From NCBI RefSeq assembly GCF_000702505.1, contig NZ_JNIM01000001.1:4622327-4686326 (forward strand): a stretch of DNA of 64,000 nt, written 5' to 3'. Position numbers and translations under genes: made by a program. Source of the stretch: Thermogemmatispora carboxidivorans (GTDB lineage Bacteria > Chloroflexota > Ktedonobacteria > Ktedonobacterales > Ktedonobacteraceae). Below the pieces are notes generated by a model. The model worked only from the letters and a program-made list of their open reading frames with translations. It did not search any database and was not told the DNA's origin. Positions 52,710-60,682 of the stretch are shown here, piece after piece. The first letter of the stretch is position 1; each line of letters opens with the position of its first letter.

Positions 52710-53294
52710 TTACTTCTTCTTCCCGCCAGCCTTGCCCGTCTTGCCGGCCTTACCAGCCTTGCGCCGGATCTCTTCGCCAGCATAACGGATGCCCTTGCCC
52801 TTGTACGGCTCCGGCTCGCGAATGCGGCGAATGATGGCCGCCATTTCGCCCACCTTCTGCTTATCGATCCCGACCACGCTGATCTTGGTGGCCTTGGTCA
52901 CGGAGTCAACCCCATCGACCGTGAAGGAGATGCCTGGCGGCGGAGGCACCTCAATCGGGTGGGAATAGCCCACCATGATCACCAGGTTGTCGCCCACCTT
53001 CGTGGCGCGGTAGCCAGTGCCGTGAATCTCCAGCTGCTTGCTGTAACCCTGAGTCACACCGACCACCATATTGTTGATCAGCGTGCGATAGAGGCCATGC
53101 TGAGAACGATGCAGCTTGTTATCGGACTGGCGCGCCACCTTAAGCGTGCCATTCTCCAGGGCCAGCGAGAGGGACGAGGGGATCTTGAGAGACAGCTCGC
53201 CCTTGGGGCCTTTCACAGTGACCAGATTCTCCTCGTTCCAGCTGACTTCGACCTTCGGCGGGATCGGGATCGGCATACGCCCTATACGCGACAC
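52710..53294 (-). CDS. rplF: 50S ribosomal protein L6
   Basis: 194 residues. SRIGRMPIPIPPKVEVSWNE, VTVKGPKGELSL, GVTQGYSKQLEIHGTGYRAT, VMVGYSHPIEV and EPYKGKGIRYAGEEIRRKAG are L6 landmarks. A Lys/Gly/Ala tail of 15 residues is extra. GTG start with GGGAGG upstream. A 192-base spacer follows before rplR. Confidence 0.97.
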   Translation of the reverse strand: MSRIGRMPIPIPPKVEVSWNEENLVTVKGPKGELSLKIPSSLSLALENGTLKVARQSDNKLHRSQHGLYRTLINNMVVGVTQGYSKQLEIHGTGYRATKVGDNLVIMVGYSHPIEVPPPPGISFTVDGVDSVTKATKISVVGIDKQKVGEMAAIIRRIREPEPYKGKGIRYAGEEIRRKAGKAGKTGKAGGKKK

Positions 53295-53309
53295 GTGTCT
53301 ACCTCCCGT

Positions 53310-53705
53310 CTACCAGACGTGACAGATAACCTCGCCCCCAAGACCGAGCTGATAGGCTTTGCGTCCCGTCATCACGCCCTTGGGAGTGGACAGAATGGCA
53401 ACCCCCAGCCCACCCCGCACCAGGGGAATATCCTTGCGCCTGGTGTAGACACGCCGTCCAGGCTTACTCACACGCTCCAGCTGGGTCAACACCGGCTTCT
53501 TATCGACATAGCGCAAGGTGATCCGGATCGTCCCCTGGGGATTATCCTTGATCACTTCGATATCCTTAATGTAGCCCTCTTCCTTGAGCACACGCGCAAT
53601 GGCCAACTTCATCTTGGAGGCCGGAATCGAGACCCGCGTGTGCCGCGCGATGATCGCATTGCGGATGCGGGTGAGCATATCCGCGATGGGATCGGTCATG
53701 TTCAT
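53310..53705 (-). CDS. rpsH: 30S ribosomal protein S8
   Basis: 131 residues. MTDPIADMLTRIRNAIIARH, VSIPASKMKLAIARVLKEEG, YIKDIEV and LGVAILSTPKGVMTGRKAYQ are conserved. S8 binds the 16S rRNA central domain and can repress the spc operon. It starts at 53705, 266 bases after rpsZ. Confidence 0.97.
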   Translation of the reverse strand: MNMTDPIADMLTRIRNAIIARHTRVSIPASKMKLAIARVLKEEGYIKDIEVIKDNPQGTIRITLRYVDKKPVLTQLERVSKPGRRVYTRRKDIPLVRGGLGVAILSTPKGVMTGRKAYQLGLGGEVICHVW

Positions 53706-53787
53706 AGTACAACACCTCCACGATCATGAAAGAACGAGCGTTCGTCGATCAGTGCCACTCTCACCCAGTTCGTTCACGCATTTCTTC

Positions 53788-53816
53788 GTTCGTGCGTTCG
53801 GTCGTTCGTTCGTTCG
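53788..53816. repeat. GTTC-type tandem repeats between rpsZ and rpsH
   Basis: GTTCG units, several perfect as GTTC, lie in the 266-base spacer 53706-53971, inside the spc operon. The rest of the spacer has GCTCG-like imperfect repeats (53915-53940). No gene is visible. Confidence 0.75.
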
Positions 53817-53971
53817 ACTAGCTAGCCCAACAGCTTCGGACAGGCGCTTTGCTCGTGTGCTGGCTGGAGCCATGCGGCCCAGTAGCTCGCCCGCCCCGCT
53901 GCAGGCAGTTCGCATGCCCGCTCGTGCGCTCGCTCGCTCTTTCACGCTGCCAACCTGGGCGATAGCTGAAC

Positions 53972-54157
53972 CTACCAGCTTGATTTCGTCACACCGGGCA
54001 GCTCACCACGCAAGGCCCGCTCACGGAAACAGATGCGACACAGGCCGAACTTGCGCATGTAGGCACGCGGGCGACCGCAGACCCGACAGCGGTTGTGCTT
54101 GCGCACCTTAAAGCGGGGCTTGCGTTGAGCCTTGACGATCATCGAGATCTTGGCCAT
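53972..54157 (-). CDS. rpsZ: 30S ribosomal protein S14, zinc-binding type Z
   Basis: 61 residues, the short zinc form. ISMIVKAQRKPRFKVRKHNR precedes CRVCGRPRAYMRKFGLCRIC, which holds both CxxC pairs, and FRERALRGELPGVTKSSW ends the protein. It lies five bases after rplE. Confidence 0.97.
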   Translation of the reverse strand: MAKISMIVKAQRKPRFKVRKHNRCRVCGRPRAYMRKFGLCRICFRERALRGELPGVTKSSW

Positions 54158-54162
54158 CGATC

Positions 54163-54705
54163 CTACCTCCTGAAGGGCATCCCGAGCAGGCTGAGCAGGC
54201 GCCGCCCTTCCTCATCGGTGCGTGCCGTGGTCACAATACTGACCTCCATGCCCCGGACCTTATCGATCTTGTCATAGTCAATCTCGGGAAAGACGAGCTG
54301 CTCACGCAAGCCTAGCGTATAGTTGCCACGCCCGTCGAAGGAATCAGGAGAAACTCCCTGGAAGTCGCGCAGACGCGGCAGAGCGACATTCATCAGCTTA
54401 TCAAGAAAGTAGTACATGCGCTCGCCCCGCAGCGTCACCATGCAGCCGATCTGCATGCCCTTGCGCACCTTAAACGAGGCTACCGAGCGCCGCGCATGGG
54501 TAATGACCGGGCGCTGACCAGTGATGAGCGAAAGGTCGTTCACCGCCGCTTCCATCGCCTTGGCGTTCTGAATGGCCTCGCCCATCCCAATATTAATGAC
54601 CACTTTGTGGATGCGCGGCACCTGCATCGGATTCCTATAATTGAATTCCTTCTGCAGGGCCGGTGCCACCTCCTTGAGATACCTCTCCTTCAAGCGTGCT
54701 GCCAT
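54163..54705 (-). CDS. rplE: 50S ribosomal protein L5
   Basis: 180 residues. NYRNPMQVPRIHKVVINIGM, ITGQRPVITHARRSVASFKV, GCMVTLRGERMYYFLDKLMN and GRGNYTLGLREQLVFPEIDY are L5 blocks; it binds 5S rRNA in the central protuberance. Normal length, five bases from its neighbours on each side. Confidence 0.98.
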   Translation of the reverse strand: MAARLKERYLKEVAPALQKEFNYRNPMQVPRIHKVVINIGMGEAIQNAKAMEAAVNDLSLITGQRPVITHARRSVASFKVRKGMQIGCMVTLRGERMYYFLDKLMNVALPRLRDFQGVSPDSFDGRGNYTLGLREQLVFPEIDYDKIDKVRGMEVSIVTTARTDEEGRRLLSLLGMPFRR

Positions 54706-54710
54706 AATCT

Positions 54711-55109
54711 CTACGCACTCCTCGTCCGATCAGCAATGACCTTGCCACATTTCTTGCAGATACGCACCGGGCGGAGCTTCTGATCCGCCCCCATCGGACG
54801 ACGCTCGTGGGCTACACGCGTTGGCTGACCGCACTCTGTGCAGACCAGCATCGTGTTAGAGACATGGATGGGCAGGGCTTTCTCGATAATCCCCCCCTGA
54901 CGCAGCTGTCCTTGCGGCTTCTGATGCCGCTTCACAAGGTTGACTCCCTCGACAATGACCTTGTTGCGCTGCGGCAGTGCCCTGACCACCGTCCCCTGCT
55001 TGCCCCGGTCTTTGCCCGCGATGACCAGCACGGTGTCGCCCTTCTTGATGTTCATTTTGGCCCGGTGCAGAGGCCGCTTCTCTTCCTTCGCTTTCGTCTT
55101 GACAGCCAT
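54711..55109 (-). CDS. rplX: 50S ribosomal protein L24
   Basis: 132 residues. The KOW motif MNIKKGDTVLVIAGKDRGKQ, then GTVVRALPQRNKVIVEGVNL and VKRHQKPQGQLRQGGIIEKA, is canonical. The C-terminal CTECGQPTRVAHERRP and RICKKCGKVI carry two CxxC pairs, a zinc-ribbon-like end seen in some L24 proteins. The N-terminus has about 17 extra basic residues. Confidence 0.96.
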   Translation of the reverse strand: MAVKTKAKEEKRPLHRAKMNIKKGDTVLVIAGKDRGKQGTVVRALPQRNKVIVEGVNLVKRHQKPQGQLRQGGIIEKALPIHVSNTMLVCTECGQPTRVAHERRPMGADQKLRPVRICKKCGKVIADRTRSA

Positions 55110-55137
55110 CGTCTCTACCTTCTTTCCTCACCTTCCC

Positions 55138-55506
55138 TCAGAGCACTTCTGGCGCGAGCGAGAGGATACGGACATAGTTTTTCTCGCGCAGCTCGCGGGC
55201 CACCGGACCAAAGATACGTGTTCCTCGGGGGTTGTTGCCAGCGCCGATCAGGACGGCAGCATTATCGTCAAAGCGAATATGAGAGCCGTCCGGGCGCGCG
55301 TATTCCTTGGCAACGCGCACCACGACCGCGGTGACTACCTCGCCTTTCTTGACCTGGCCGTTGGGCGCGGCACTCTTGACGCTGGCCTTGATGACGTCAC
55401 CAACCGTGGCATATTTCTTGTTCGAGGTGCCAAGGACACGAATGCACATGATCTCCTTGGCCCCCGTGTTGTCGGCAACCTTGAGACGAGTCTGGGGCTG
55501 GATCAT
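55138..55506 (-). CDS. rplN: 50S ribosomal protein L14
   Basis: 122 residues. MIQPQTRLKVADNTGAKEIM, CIRVLGTSNKKYATVGDVIK, VKKGEVVTAVVVRVAKEYAR and GPVARELREKNYVRILSLAP match L14 fully. The ATG overlaps the rpsQ stop (ATGA), so the two are translationally coupled. Confidence 0.98.
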   Translation of the reverse strand: MIQPQTRLKVADNTGAKEIMCIRVLGTSNKKYATVGDVIKASVKSAAPNGQVKKGEVVTAVVVRVAKEYARPDGSHIRFDDNAAVLIGAGNNPRGTRIFGPVARELREKNYVRILSLAPEVL

Positions 55507-55937
55507 TCGGCTCCCTCCTCTCCTTGCTGCTCACCCGGCCCGCCCAACGCCGCCTGGCCCGTACCCTGCTGTACCCGCTCCAGCTCGCTGGTGATCTCCT
55601 GGCCCAGCACTTCTTCAACAGGTACAACACCGCTACCGCGCTTGATGATCTCGACCAGGCGCCAACGCTTGAGCTTGCTCAGCGGGCGGCTCTCCTCAAT
55701 GCGCACAATATCTCCAATCTGACAGAGGTTGTGCTCATCATGCGCATAGAAATGCTTTGTCTGACGATAGGTTTTCTTGTAGACTGGATGCATCTTGAGC
55801 CGCTCAACCGCAACGACGATGGTCTTGTCCATCTTGTTGCTGATCACCAGCCCCACCTTCTGCAGGCGACGGCGCTGCGCTTGCCCTGCGGTCGAGCTGA
55901 GCGTGGCCGCATGCTGCTCGGTCGTTCTCTGGGTCAT
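55503..55937 (-). CDS. rpsQ: 30S ribosomal protein S17 with both ends extended
   Basis: 144 residues, usually 80-110. Core at about 25-110: RRRLQKVGLVISNKMDKTIV, VAVERLKMHPVYKKTYRQTK, DIVRIEESRPLSKLKRWRLV. The first 24 residues are Thr/Gln/Ala-rich and the last 33 are acidic, Gly/Gln/Glu-rich. Four-base overlaps with rpmC and rplN indicate coupling. Confidence 0.95.
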   Translation of the reverse strand: MTQRTTEQHAATLSSTAGQAQRRRLQKVGLVISNKMDKTIVVAVERLKMHPVYKKTYRQTKHFYAHDEHNLCQIGDIVRIEESRPLSKLKRWRLVEIIKRGSGVVPVEEVLGQEITSELERVQQGTGQAALGGPGEQQGEEGAE

Positions 55938-56143
55938 TGCTCAGCCTCCAGTTGTGAGATATGGTGGAGCAGGCGAGCGATATCTTTGCGAGTCTGAGCG
56001 AAGATGCGCGTGTTTTTAACCTCCCCGCGCTGCTTCTGCAGGCGCAGATTGAAGAGCTTGGTACGCAGCTCTTTCAGCTCGCGCTGGGCTTCTGGTAACG
56101 ACATCTCACGAATCTGCTGGCGACGCTCCTTAAGCTTCGGCAC
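55934..56143 (-). CDS. rpmC: 50S ribosomal protein L29
   Basis: 69 residues. REMSLPEAQRELKELRTKLF, NLRLQKQRGEVKNTRIFAQT and RKDIARLLHHISQ are standard L29. The ATG overlaps the end of rplP by 14 bases and the stop overlaps rpsQ by four. L29 lies near the peptide exit. Confidence 0.96.
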   Translation of the reverse strand: MPKLKERRQQIREMSLPEAQRELKELRTKLFNLRLQKQRGEVKNTRIFAQTRKDIARLLHHISQLEAEQ

Positions 56144-56561
56144 GCTCCGCCTCCCCTTTGACTACAAAGCGTGTGGCGATCGGCAACTTATGGCTTGCCA
56201 GGCGTGCAGCTTCCCTGGCGATCTCCTCGCTCACGCCACTGATCTCGAAGATCATATGTCCGGGCTTGACCACCGCTACCCAGTGGTCGAGGGCGCCTTT
56301 CCCCTTACCCATGCGCGTCTCTGCGGGTTTCGCGGTCACGGGCTTATCGGGGAAGACGCGAATCCAGACTTTGCCGCCGCGCTTCATGAAGCGCGTGATG
56401 GCAATACGAGCGGCCTCGATCTGGCGCGCTTCCAGCCAGCAGGGTTCCAGAGCCTGCAAGCCATAGTCGCCGAAGGCGATCGTATTGCCGCGATGAGCGG
56501 TCCCCTTGAGGCGACCGCGATGCTGTTTGCGATACTTTGGACGTCTCGGTGCCAGTAACAT
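56130..56561 (-). CDS. rplP: 50S ribosomal protein L16
   Basis: 143 residues. MLLAPRRPKYRKQHRGRLKG, AFGDYGLQALEPCWLEARQI, EAARIAITRFMKRGGKVWIR, VFPDKPVTAKPAETRMGKGK and GHMIFEISGVSEEIAREAAR give a full L16 match. It sits 222 bases after rpsC. Confidence 0.98.
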   Translation of the reverse strand: MLLAPRRPKYRKQHRGRLKGTAHRGNTIAFGDYGLQALEPCWLEARQIEAARIAITRFMKRGGKVWIRVFPDKPVTAKPAETRMGKGKGALDHWVAVVKPGHMIFEISGVSEEIAREAARLASHKLPIATRFVVKGEAERAEA

Positions 56562-56783
56562 GGCTGCCTTTTCTCCTCTTTGCCACAGCTAGCCCCGCCT
56601 CTTCGTCTGCCTGCCGCTGCCCTCTGCAGCGGTCGGGGCTGATGCATCGGCTCTCCTCGACTGTCGCTAGCCGTCGCTAGCTATGCCAGCTTGCTCTCTG
56701 CTGGGCCTGGCTCGCTCGCCTGGCGAGAGCACTCCGCGGCGCTGGCCGCCTATCCACCGCGTCTCTTTCTCCAGCCTGCCCGC

Positions 56784-57977
56784 TTACTCCTCGGCGCGGC
56801 CTGCAGAAGACTGCTCGCCGCCCTGTGGCTGCTCAGGCGCAGGCGGTGGGGCTGTCTGCTCAGACGGGGCAGCCGGTGCCGAGCCCTGGACAGGCTGCTG
56901 TGGTTGCGGTTGCCGTTGCTGCTGGTGCTGGTGCTGTCGCTGCTGGTGCTGCTGGTGCTGAGCTGACGGCTGGTTCTCGGACTGCTGGGCCTGGCGCCCC
57001 TGCTCGCCGCCGCGCTGACCCTGATCGGCCCGTGGCGGACGAGGAGGACGTGGCGGGCGTCCCTGGCGCCCCTGCTGGCCCTCGCGCTCACCGCGTGGAG
57101 GGCGCGGACCGCGCTCGCGCTCCCCTTGAGCCTGGGTCTGTTGACCACCCTGAGCCTGACCGCGCTCCCGCCCAGGACGTCCCTGAGCATGCTCAGGCCG
57201 GGGGCGAGGTCCACGCTGCTCAGGCCGCTCGCGGCGCTCGGGTCGCTCGCGGCGCTCGGGTCGCTCACGACGCTCCCCGACACCGACCTCACGCGGCAGC
57301 AGTGCTGGCTGGGGGGCCGCCTCGTGTCCCTCGGGACCGGGGCCCTTGCCGGGGAGTACGTCCCCCTTGTAGATCCAGACCTTGACCCCAATCACGCCAT
57401 AGGTCGTGTGGGCCTCCGTCTGCCCATAGTCGATATCGGCGCGCAAAGTATGCAAGGGAACCTTCCCCTCAACCTCTTTCTCGCTGCGGGCGATCTCGGC
57501 GCCTCCGAGGCGCCCACTGACAATGATCTTGATCCCCTTGGCATTGGAGCGCATCGCCTTCTGCACCGCTTGCTTCATGGCGCGCCGGAACGAGACACGC
57601 TTCTCAAGCTGCTCAGCAATCGTGCGACCAACCAGGTAGGCATCCAGCTCCGGCTGGCGAATCTCCACAATGTTGAGGCGCACCCGCTTATGGATCTTCG
57701 ACTCCAGCAGATTGCGCAGCCGGTCCACCTTCTCGCCATTCTTACCGATCACGATGCCCGGCCTGGCGGTATGAATGGTCACCGACACCTGCGTCGCCGC
57801 CGCACGCTCGATCTCAATGCGCGAGACCGCCGCGTTGGCCAGCTCGCGATTGATCGTCTCGCGGATCAGCATGTCCTCCGCGAGCAGGTCTTTGTAGTCA
57901 CGCTCAGCATACCAGCGAGAAAGCCAGGTCTTGATAATGCCGAGCCTGAACCCTGTGGGATGAACCTTCTGTCCCAC
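56784..57977 (-). CDS. rpsC: 30S ribosomal protein S3 with a 185-residue disordered tail
   Basis: 397 residues, usually 210-240. Residues 1-212 are complete S3: MGQKVHPTGFRLGIIKTWLS, KH motif PGIVIGKNGEKVDRLRNLLE, ISGRLGG-like IIVSGRLGGAEIARSEKEVE and ADIDYGQTEAHTTYGVIGVK. Residues 213-397 are low-complexity, first ERRERP repeats, then Arg/Gly/Gln/Pro and His/Gln runs. The frame is unbroken to a stop at 56784. GTG start. Such a tail next to the mRNA entry channel could bind RNA; that is inference. Confidence 0.94.
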   Translation of the reverse strand: MGQKVHPTGFRLGIIKTWLSRWYAERDYKDLLAEDMLIRETINRELANAAVSRIEIERAAATQVSVTIHTARPGIVIGKNGEKVDRLRNLLESKIHKRVRLNIVEIRQPELDAYLVGRTIAEQLEKRVSFRRAMKQAVQKAMRSNAKGIKIIVSGRLGGAEIARSEKEVEGKVPLHTLRADIDYGQTEAHTTYGVIGVKVWIYKGDVLPGKGPGPEGHEAAPQPALLPREVGVGERRERPERRERPERRERPEQRGPRPRPEHAQGRPGRERGQAQGGQQTQAQGERERGPRPPRGEREGQQGRQGRPPRPPRPPRADQGQRGGEQGRQAQQSENQPSAQHQQHQQRQHQHQQQRQPQPQQPVQGSAPAAPSEQTAPPPAPEQPQGGEQSSAGRAEE

Positions 57978-58018
57978 TGACGTGCTCCTCCTTCACTGCA
58001 CTTCGCTCGCTCAATTCG

Positions 58019-58369
58019 TTAGCGTCCCAGGTCGGCTCGATCATCCGAAACGATGACTGTGACATGACTGAAGCGGCGGATGATGTACGACCGCCGTCCG
58101 TGCGAACGGAACTTCAAGCGCTTCAGACGTGGCCCTTCGTCTGTCACAATGTTGAGTATGTACAGCTGGTCGGGATCGAGATTGTAGTTGTTCTCTGCGT
58201 TAGCTACCGCCGACTGGATCACCTTCTTGACCGGCCTGGCCCCGGCATTGGGCAGGAAATCAAGAACCGGTAGCGCCTCGCTGACGCGCAGTCCCTTGAC
58301 CGCATCGGTGACCAGGCGCAACTTACGCGGCGAAATGCCTATGTTTCTCGCAATAGCCCTGACTTGCAT
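58019..58369 (-). CDS. rplV: 50S ribosomal protein L22
   Basis: 116 residues. VRAIARNIGISPRKLRLVTD, AVKGLRVSEALPVLDFLPN and VKKVIQSAVANAENNYNLDP are L22. The C-terminal hairpin region RLKRLKFRSHGRRSYIIRRF with SHVTVIV is intact. It lies between rpsS and rpsC. Confidence 0.98.
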   Translation of the reverse strand: MQVRAIARNIGISPRKLRLVTDAVKGLRVSEALPVLDFLPNAGARPVKKVIQSAVANAENNYNLDPDQLYILNIVTDEGPRLKRLKFRSHGRRSYIIRRFSHVTVIVSDDRADLGR

Positions 58370-58430
58370 CTCCTACTCCATCAAAGATGGCTCCGCTGGC
58401 CTTCCGCCAGGGGTGGGAGGAGAGAGCAAG

Positions 58431-58718
58431 CTAGCGAACCGAGGTGGTTCGCTCGCTCTTCCCACCCGAGTGGCCGCGGAAGTGCCGCGTGGGAGCGAAT
58501 TCTCCCAGCTTATGGCCTACCATGTTCTCGGTGATATAGATCGGCACATGGGTTTTGCCATTGTGCACGCCGATGGTCAAGCCAACCATCTCGGGGAAGA
58601 TGGTTGAGGCGCGCGACCAGGTCTTGATCAGGCGACGCTCACCGCTGCGTCGCATTGCCAGGACCTTCTTCCTCAGCGATTCGTGGATGTATGGTCCCTT
58701 CTTACGCGAGCGCGACAT
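58431..58718 (-). CDS. rpsS: 30S ribosomal protein S19
   Basis: 95 residues. MSRSRKKGPYIHESLRKKVL, IKTWSRASTIFPEMVGLTIG, VHNGKTHVPIYITENMVGHK and LGEFAPTRHFRGHSGGKSER are all S19. Normal length. Confidence 0.98.
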   Translation of the reverse strand: MSRSRKKGPYIHESLRKKVLAMRRSGERRLIKTWSRASTIFPEMVGLTIGVHNGKTHVPIYITENMVGHKLGEFAPTRHFRGHSGGKSERTTSVR

Positions 58719-58766
58719 GCTGTCTTTCTCCTCCTCCTACCTGTGCCTGTCTGGCCGGCTTACTCG

Positions 58767-59600
58767 CTAGCGTCGACCAGCGTTGCGCCGACGGACAATG
58801 AAGCGATCGGTCCGCTTGTTGCGCCGCGTCTTGACGCCGAGGGCGGGCTTGCCCCAGGGCGTCTGCGGCTGACCGCCGCGCGGAGCGCGTCCTTCGCCAC
58901 CGCCATGCGGATGGTCACAGGGGTTCATAGCCGCGCCGCGCACCGCAGGCCGTCGACCCAGATGGCGGGAGCGGCCCGCCTTGCCGATGGTGATGTTCTC
59001 ATGGTCGGGATTGCCGACCTGGCCAACGGTGGCCATGCAGCGGCTGTGCACGTAGCGCAGCTCGCCCGAAGGCAGGCGGATGAGGGCGTACTCACCCTCT
59101 TTGGCCATGAGCTGGGCCCCCACGCCAGCGCTGCGCACCAGTTGGCCCCCACGCCCCGGCACCAGCTCGATGTTGTGAACAGTGGTGCCAACCGGAATGT
59201 TCTTGAGCGGGAGAGCATTGCCGGGCTTGATGTCAGCCTCCGGCCCCGACATCACGTGGTCGCCGACCTTCAGCCCAAGCGGCGCGATAATGTAGCGCTT
59301 TTCTCCATCGACATAGTGCAGGAGGGCAATGCGGGCCGAGCGATTGGGATCATACTCGATCGCGGCCACTTTGGCTGGCACGCCCAGCTTGTTGCGCTTG
59401 AAGTCGATGATGCGATAGGCTCGCTTCGCGCCCCCACCCCGATGGCGGGTGGTGATCCGGCCCTGGTTGTTGCGACCGGCATGCTTCTTGAGCGGCTTGA
59501 TCAGCGACTTCTCCGGCTCCGTCTTCGTGATCTCTTCGAAGGTGGAAACCGTCATACCGCGCCGCCCGGGTGTCGTTGGCTTATATTGCTTTACTGGCAT
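58767..59600 (-). CDS. rplB: 50S ribosomal protein L2
   Basis: 277 residues. MPVKQYKPTTPGRRGMTVST, GRNNQGRITTRHRGGGAKRA, YRIIDFKRNKLGVPAKVAAI, EYDPNRSARIALLHYVDGEK and VRGAAMNPCDHPHGGGEGRA are canonical. The histidine of CDHPHGGG needed for peptidyl transfer is present. Confidence 0.98.
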   Translation of the reverse strand: MPVKQYKPTTPGRRGMTVSTFEEITKTEPEKSLIKPLKKHAGRNNQGRITTRHRGGGAKRAYRIIDFKRNKLGVPAKVAAIEYDPNRSARIALLHYVDGEKRYIIAPLGLKVGDHVMSGPEADIKPGNALPLKNIPVGTTVHNIELVPGRGGQLVRSAGVGAQLMAKEGEYALIRLPSGELRYVHSRCMATVGQVGNPDHENITIGKAGRSRHLGRRPAVRGAAMNPCDHPHGGGEGRAPRGGQPQTPWGKPALGVKTRRNKRTDRFIVRRRNAGRR

Positions 59601-59614
59601 TGTCTTTCTTCCCC

Positions 59615-59914
59615 TTACGCCTTCAACGCCTCAATGGTCTGACCCGGCTGGATGGTCACGATGGCCTTTTTCCAGCGCTGCTCGTGGATGACGCGCGGCA
59701 TGGCGCCCCGTCGGCGCAAGACGCGCTTCTTGCCGGGCACATTGATGATGTTGACCTTGAGCACTTTCACATTGAAGAGCTGCTCGACGGCGCGGCGCAC
59801 GTCGATCTTCGTGGCCTCTGGCGCCACCTTAAAGGTATACTTGTTCTGCTGTTCCTGGAGCTTGACCGATTTTTCTGTGATGATTCCGTGACGCAGAACC
59901 TCGGTGATCTCCAC
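59615..59914 (-). CDS. rplW: 50S ribosomal protein L23
   Basis: 99 residues. ITEVLRHGIITEKSVKLQEQ, NKYTFKVAPEATKIDVRRAV and EQLFNVKVLKVNIINVPGKK are L23, the docking site for SRP and trigger factor at the tunnel exit. GTG start, three bases after rplD. Confidence 0.97.
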   Translation of the reverse strand: MEITEVLRHGIITEKSVKLQEQQNKYTFKVAPEATKIDVRRAVEQLFNVKVLKVNIINVPGKKRVLRRRGAMPRVIHEQRWKKAIVTIQPGQTIEALKA

Positions 59915-59917
59915 GGC

Positions 59918-60673
59918 CTACTCCTCCTCGCTGTCGCCGGCGGCCTCACTCTGAGGCTCCTCCTGCGTCTCAGCCTCCGCCTGGGCTTCGACCTCGCCCT
60001 CGGCTTCGGCAATCCGTTGGCTGGCCTCCTCGGCGCTCAATCCTTCGCCGAAGACGTATTCCAGCCAGCGCACAGCCGGCACCGGCATGATGACACTGTC
60101 GTGCTTCAGCAGCTCCACGACATTGATGGCGCAGATGTGCTCAACCTTGGTGCCCGGAATGTTGCGCGCCGAGAGCAAGACGTTCTCGTCGCGCTGCGGC
60201 AGCATCAGCAGCACACGCTTGCTGTCGCCGATGGGCAGCTTGCTGAGCACCTCTAGCATCTCCTTGGTACGTGGCTGCTCCAGCTGGAGCCGGTCCACGA
60301 CAATTAGACGGTTGTTGGCCACTTTATCCGAGAGCGCCGAGCGAATTGCCAGGCGCCGCATCTTGCGTGGCACATCGTGATGATAGATGCGAGGCCGCGG
60401 CCCAAAGACCACGCCACCGTGGCGGAAGTGGGGCGCGCGAATGCTTCCCTGGCGCGCCAAACCGGTGCCTTTCTGCCGGTACGGCTTCTTATTTCCTCCC
60501 GAGACCTCGCCGCGGTGCTTGGTGGAGACGGTGCCCTGGCGGCGGTTGACCAGCTGGGCGGTGACCACCTGATGGAGCACCGGGATATGGGGCGTGATCC
60601 CAAAGACCTGCTCGTTCAGCTCAAGCTCTCCCACGGCCTCGCCGGCCATGTTATAGACTGTCGTCGAGGGCAT
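59918..60673 (-). CDS. rplD: 50S ribosomal protein L4 with acidic C-terminal tail
   Basis: 251 residues, usually about 205. TVYNMAGEAVGELELNEQVF, QGTVSTKHRGEVSGGNKKPY, RQKGTGLARQGSIRAPHFRH, GGVVFGPRPRIYHHDVPRKM and NVVELLKHDSVIM define the core. The last 40 residues are Glu/Ala/Gln-rich and acidic, probably disordered. Confidence 0.97.
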   Translation of the reverse strand: MPSTTVYNMAGEAVGELELNEQVFGITPHIPVLHQVVTAQLVNRRQGTVSTKHRGEVSGGNKKPYRQKGTGLARQGSIRAPHFRHGGVVFGPRPRIYHHDVPRKMRRLAIRSALSDKVANNRLIVVDRLQLEQPRTKEMLEVLSKLPIGDSKRVLLMLPQRDENVLLSARNIPGTKVEHICAINVVELLKHDSVIMPVPAVRWLEYVFGEGLSAEEASQRIAEAEGEVEAQAEAETQEEPQSEAAGDSEEE

Positions 60674-60682
60674 CGCCGTTAC

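Noticed and set aside
57226..57275. Direct repeats that could suggest a CRISPR-like array
   Set aside because: They are in-frame codon repeats in the rpsC tail, with no spacers.
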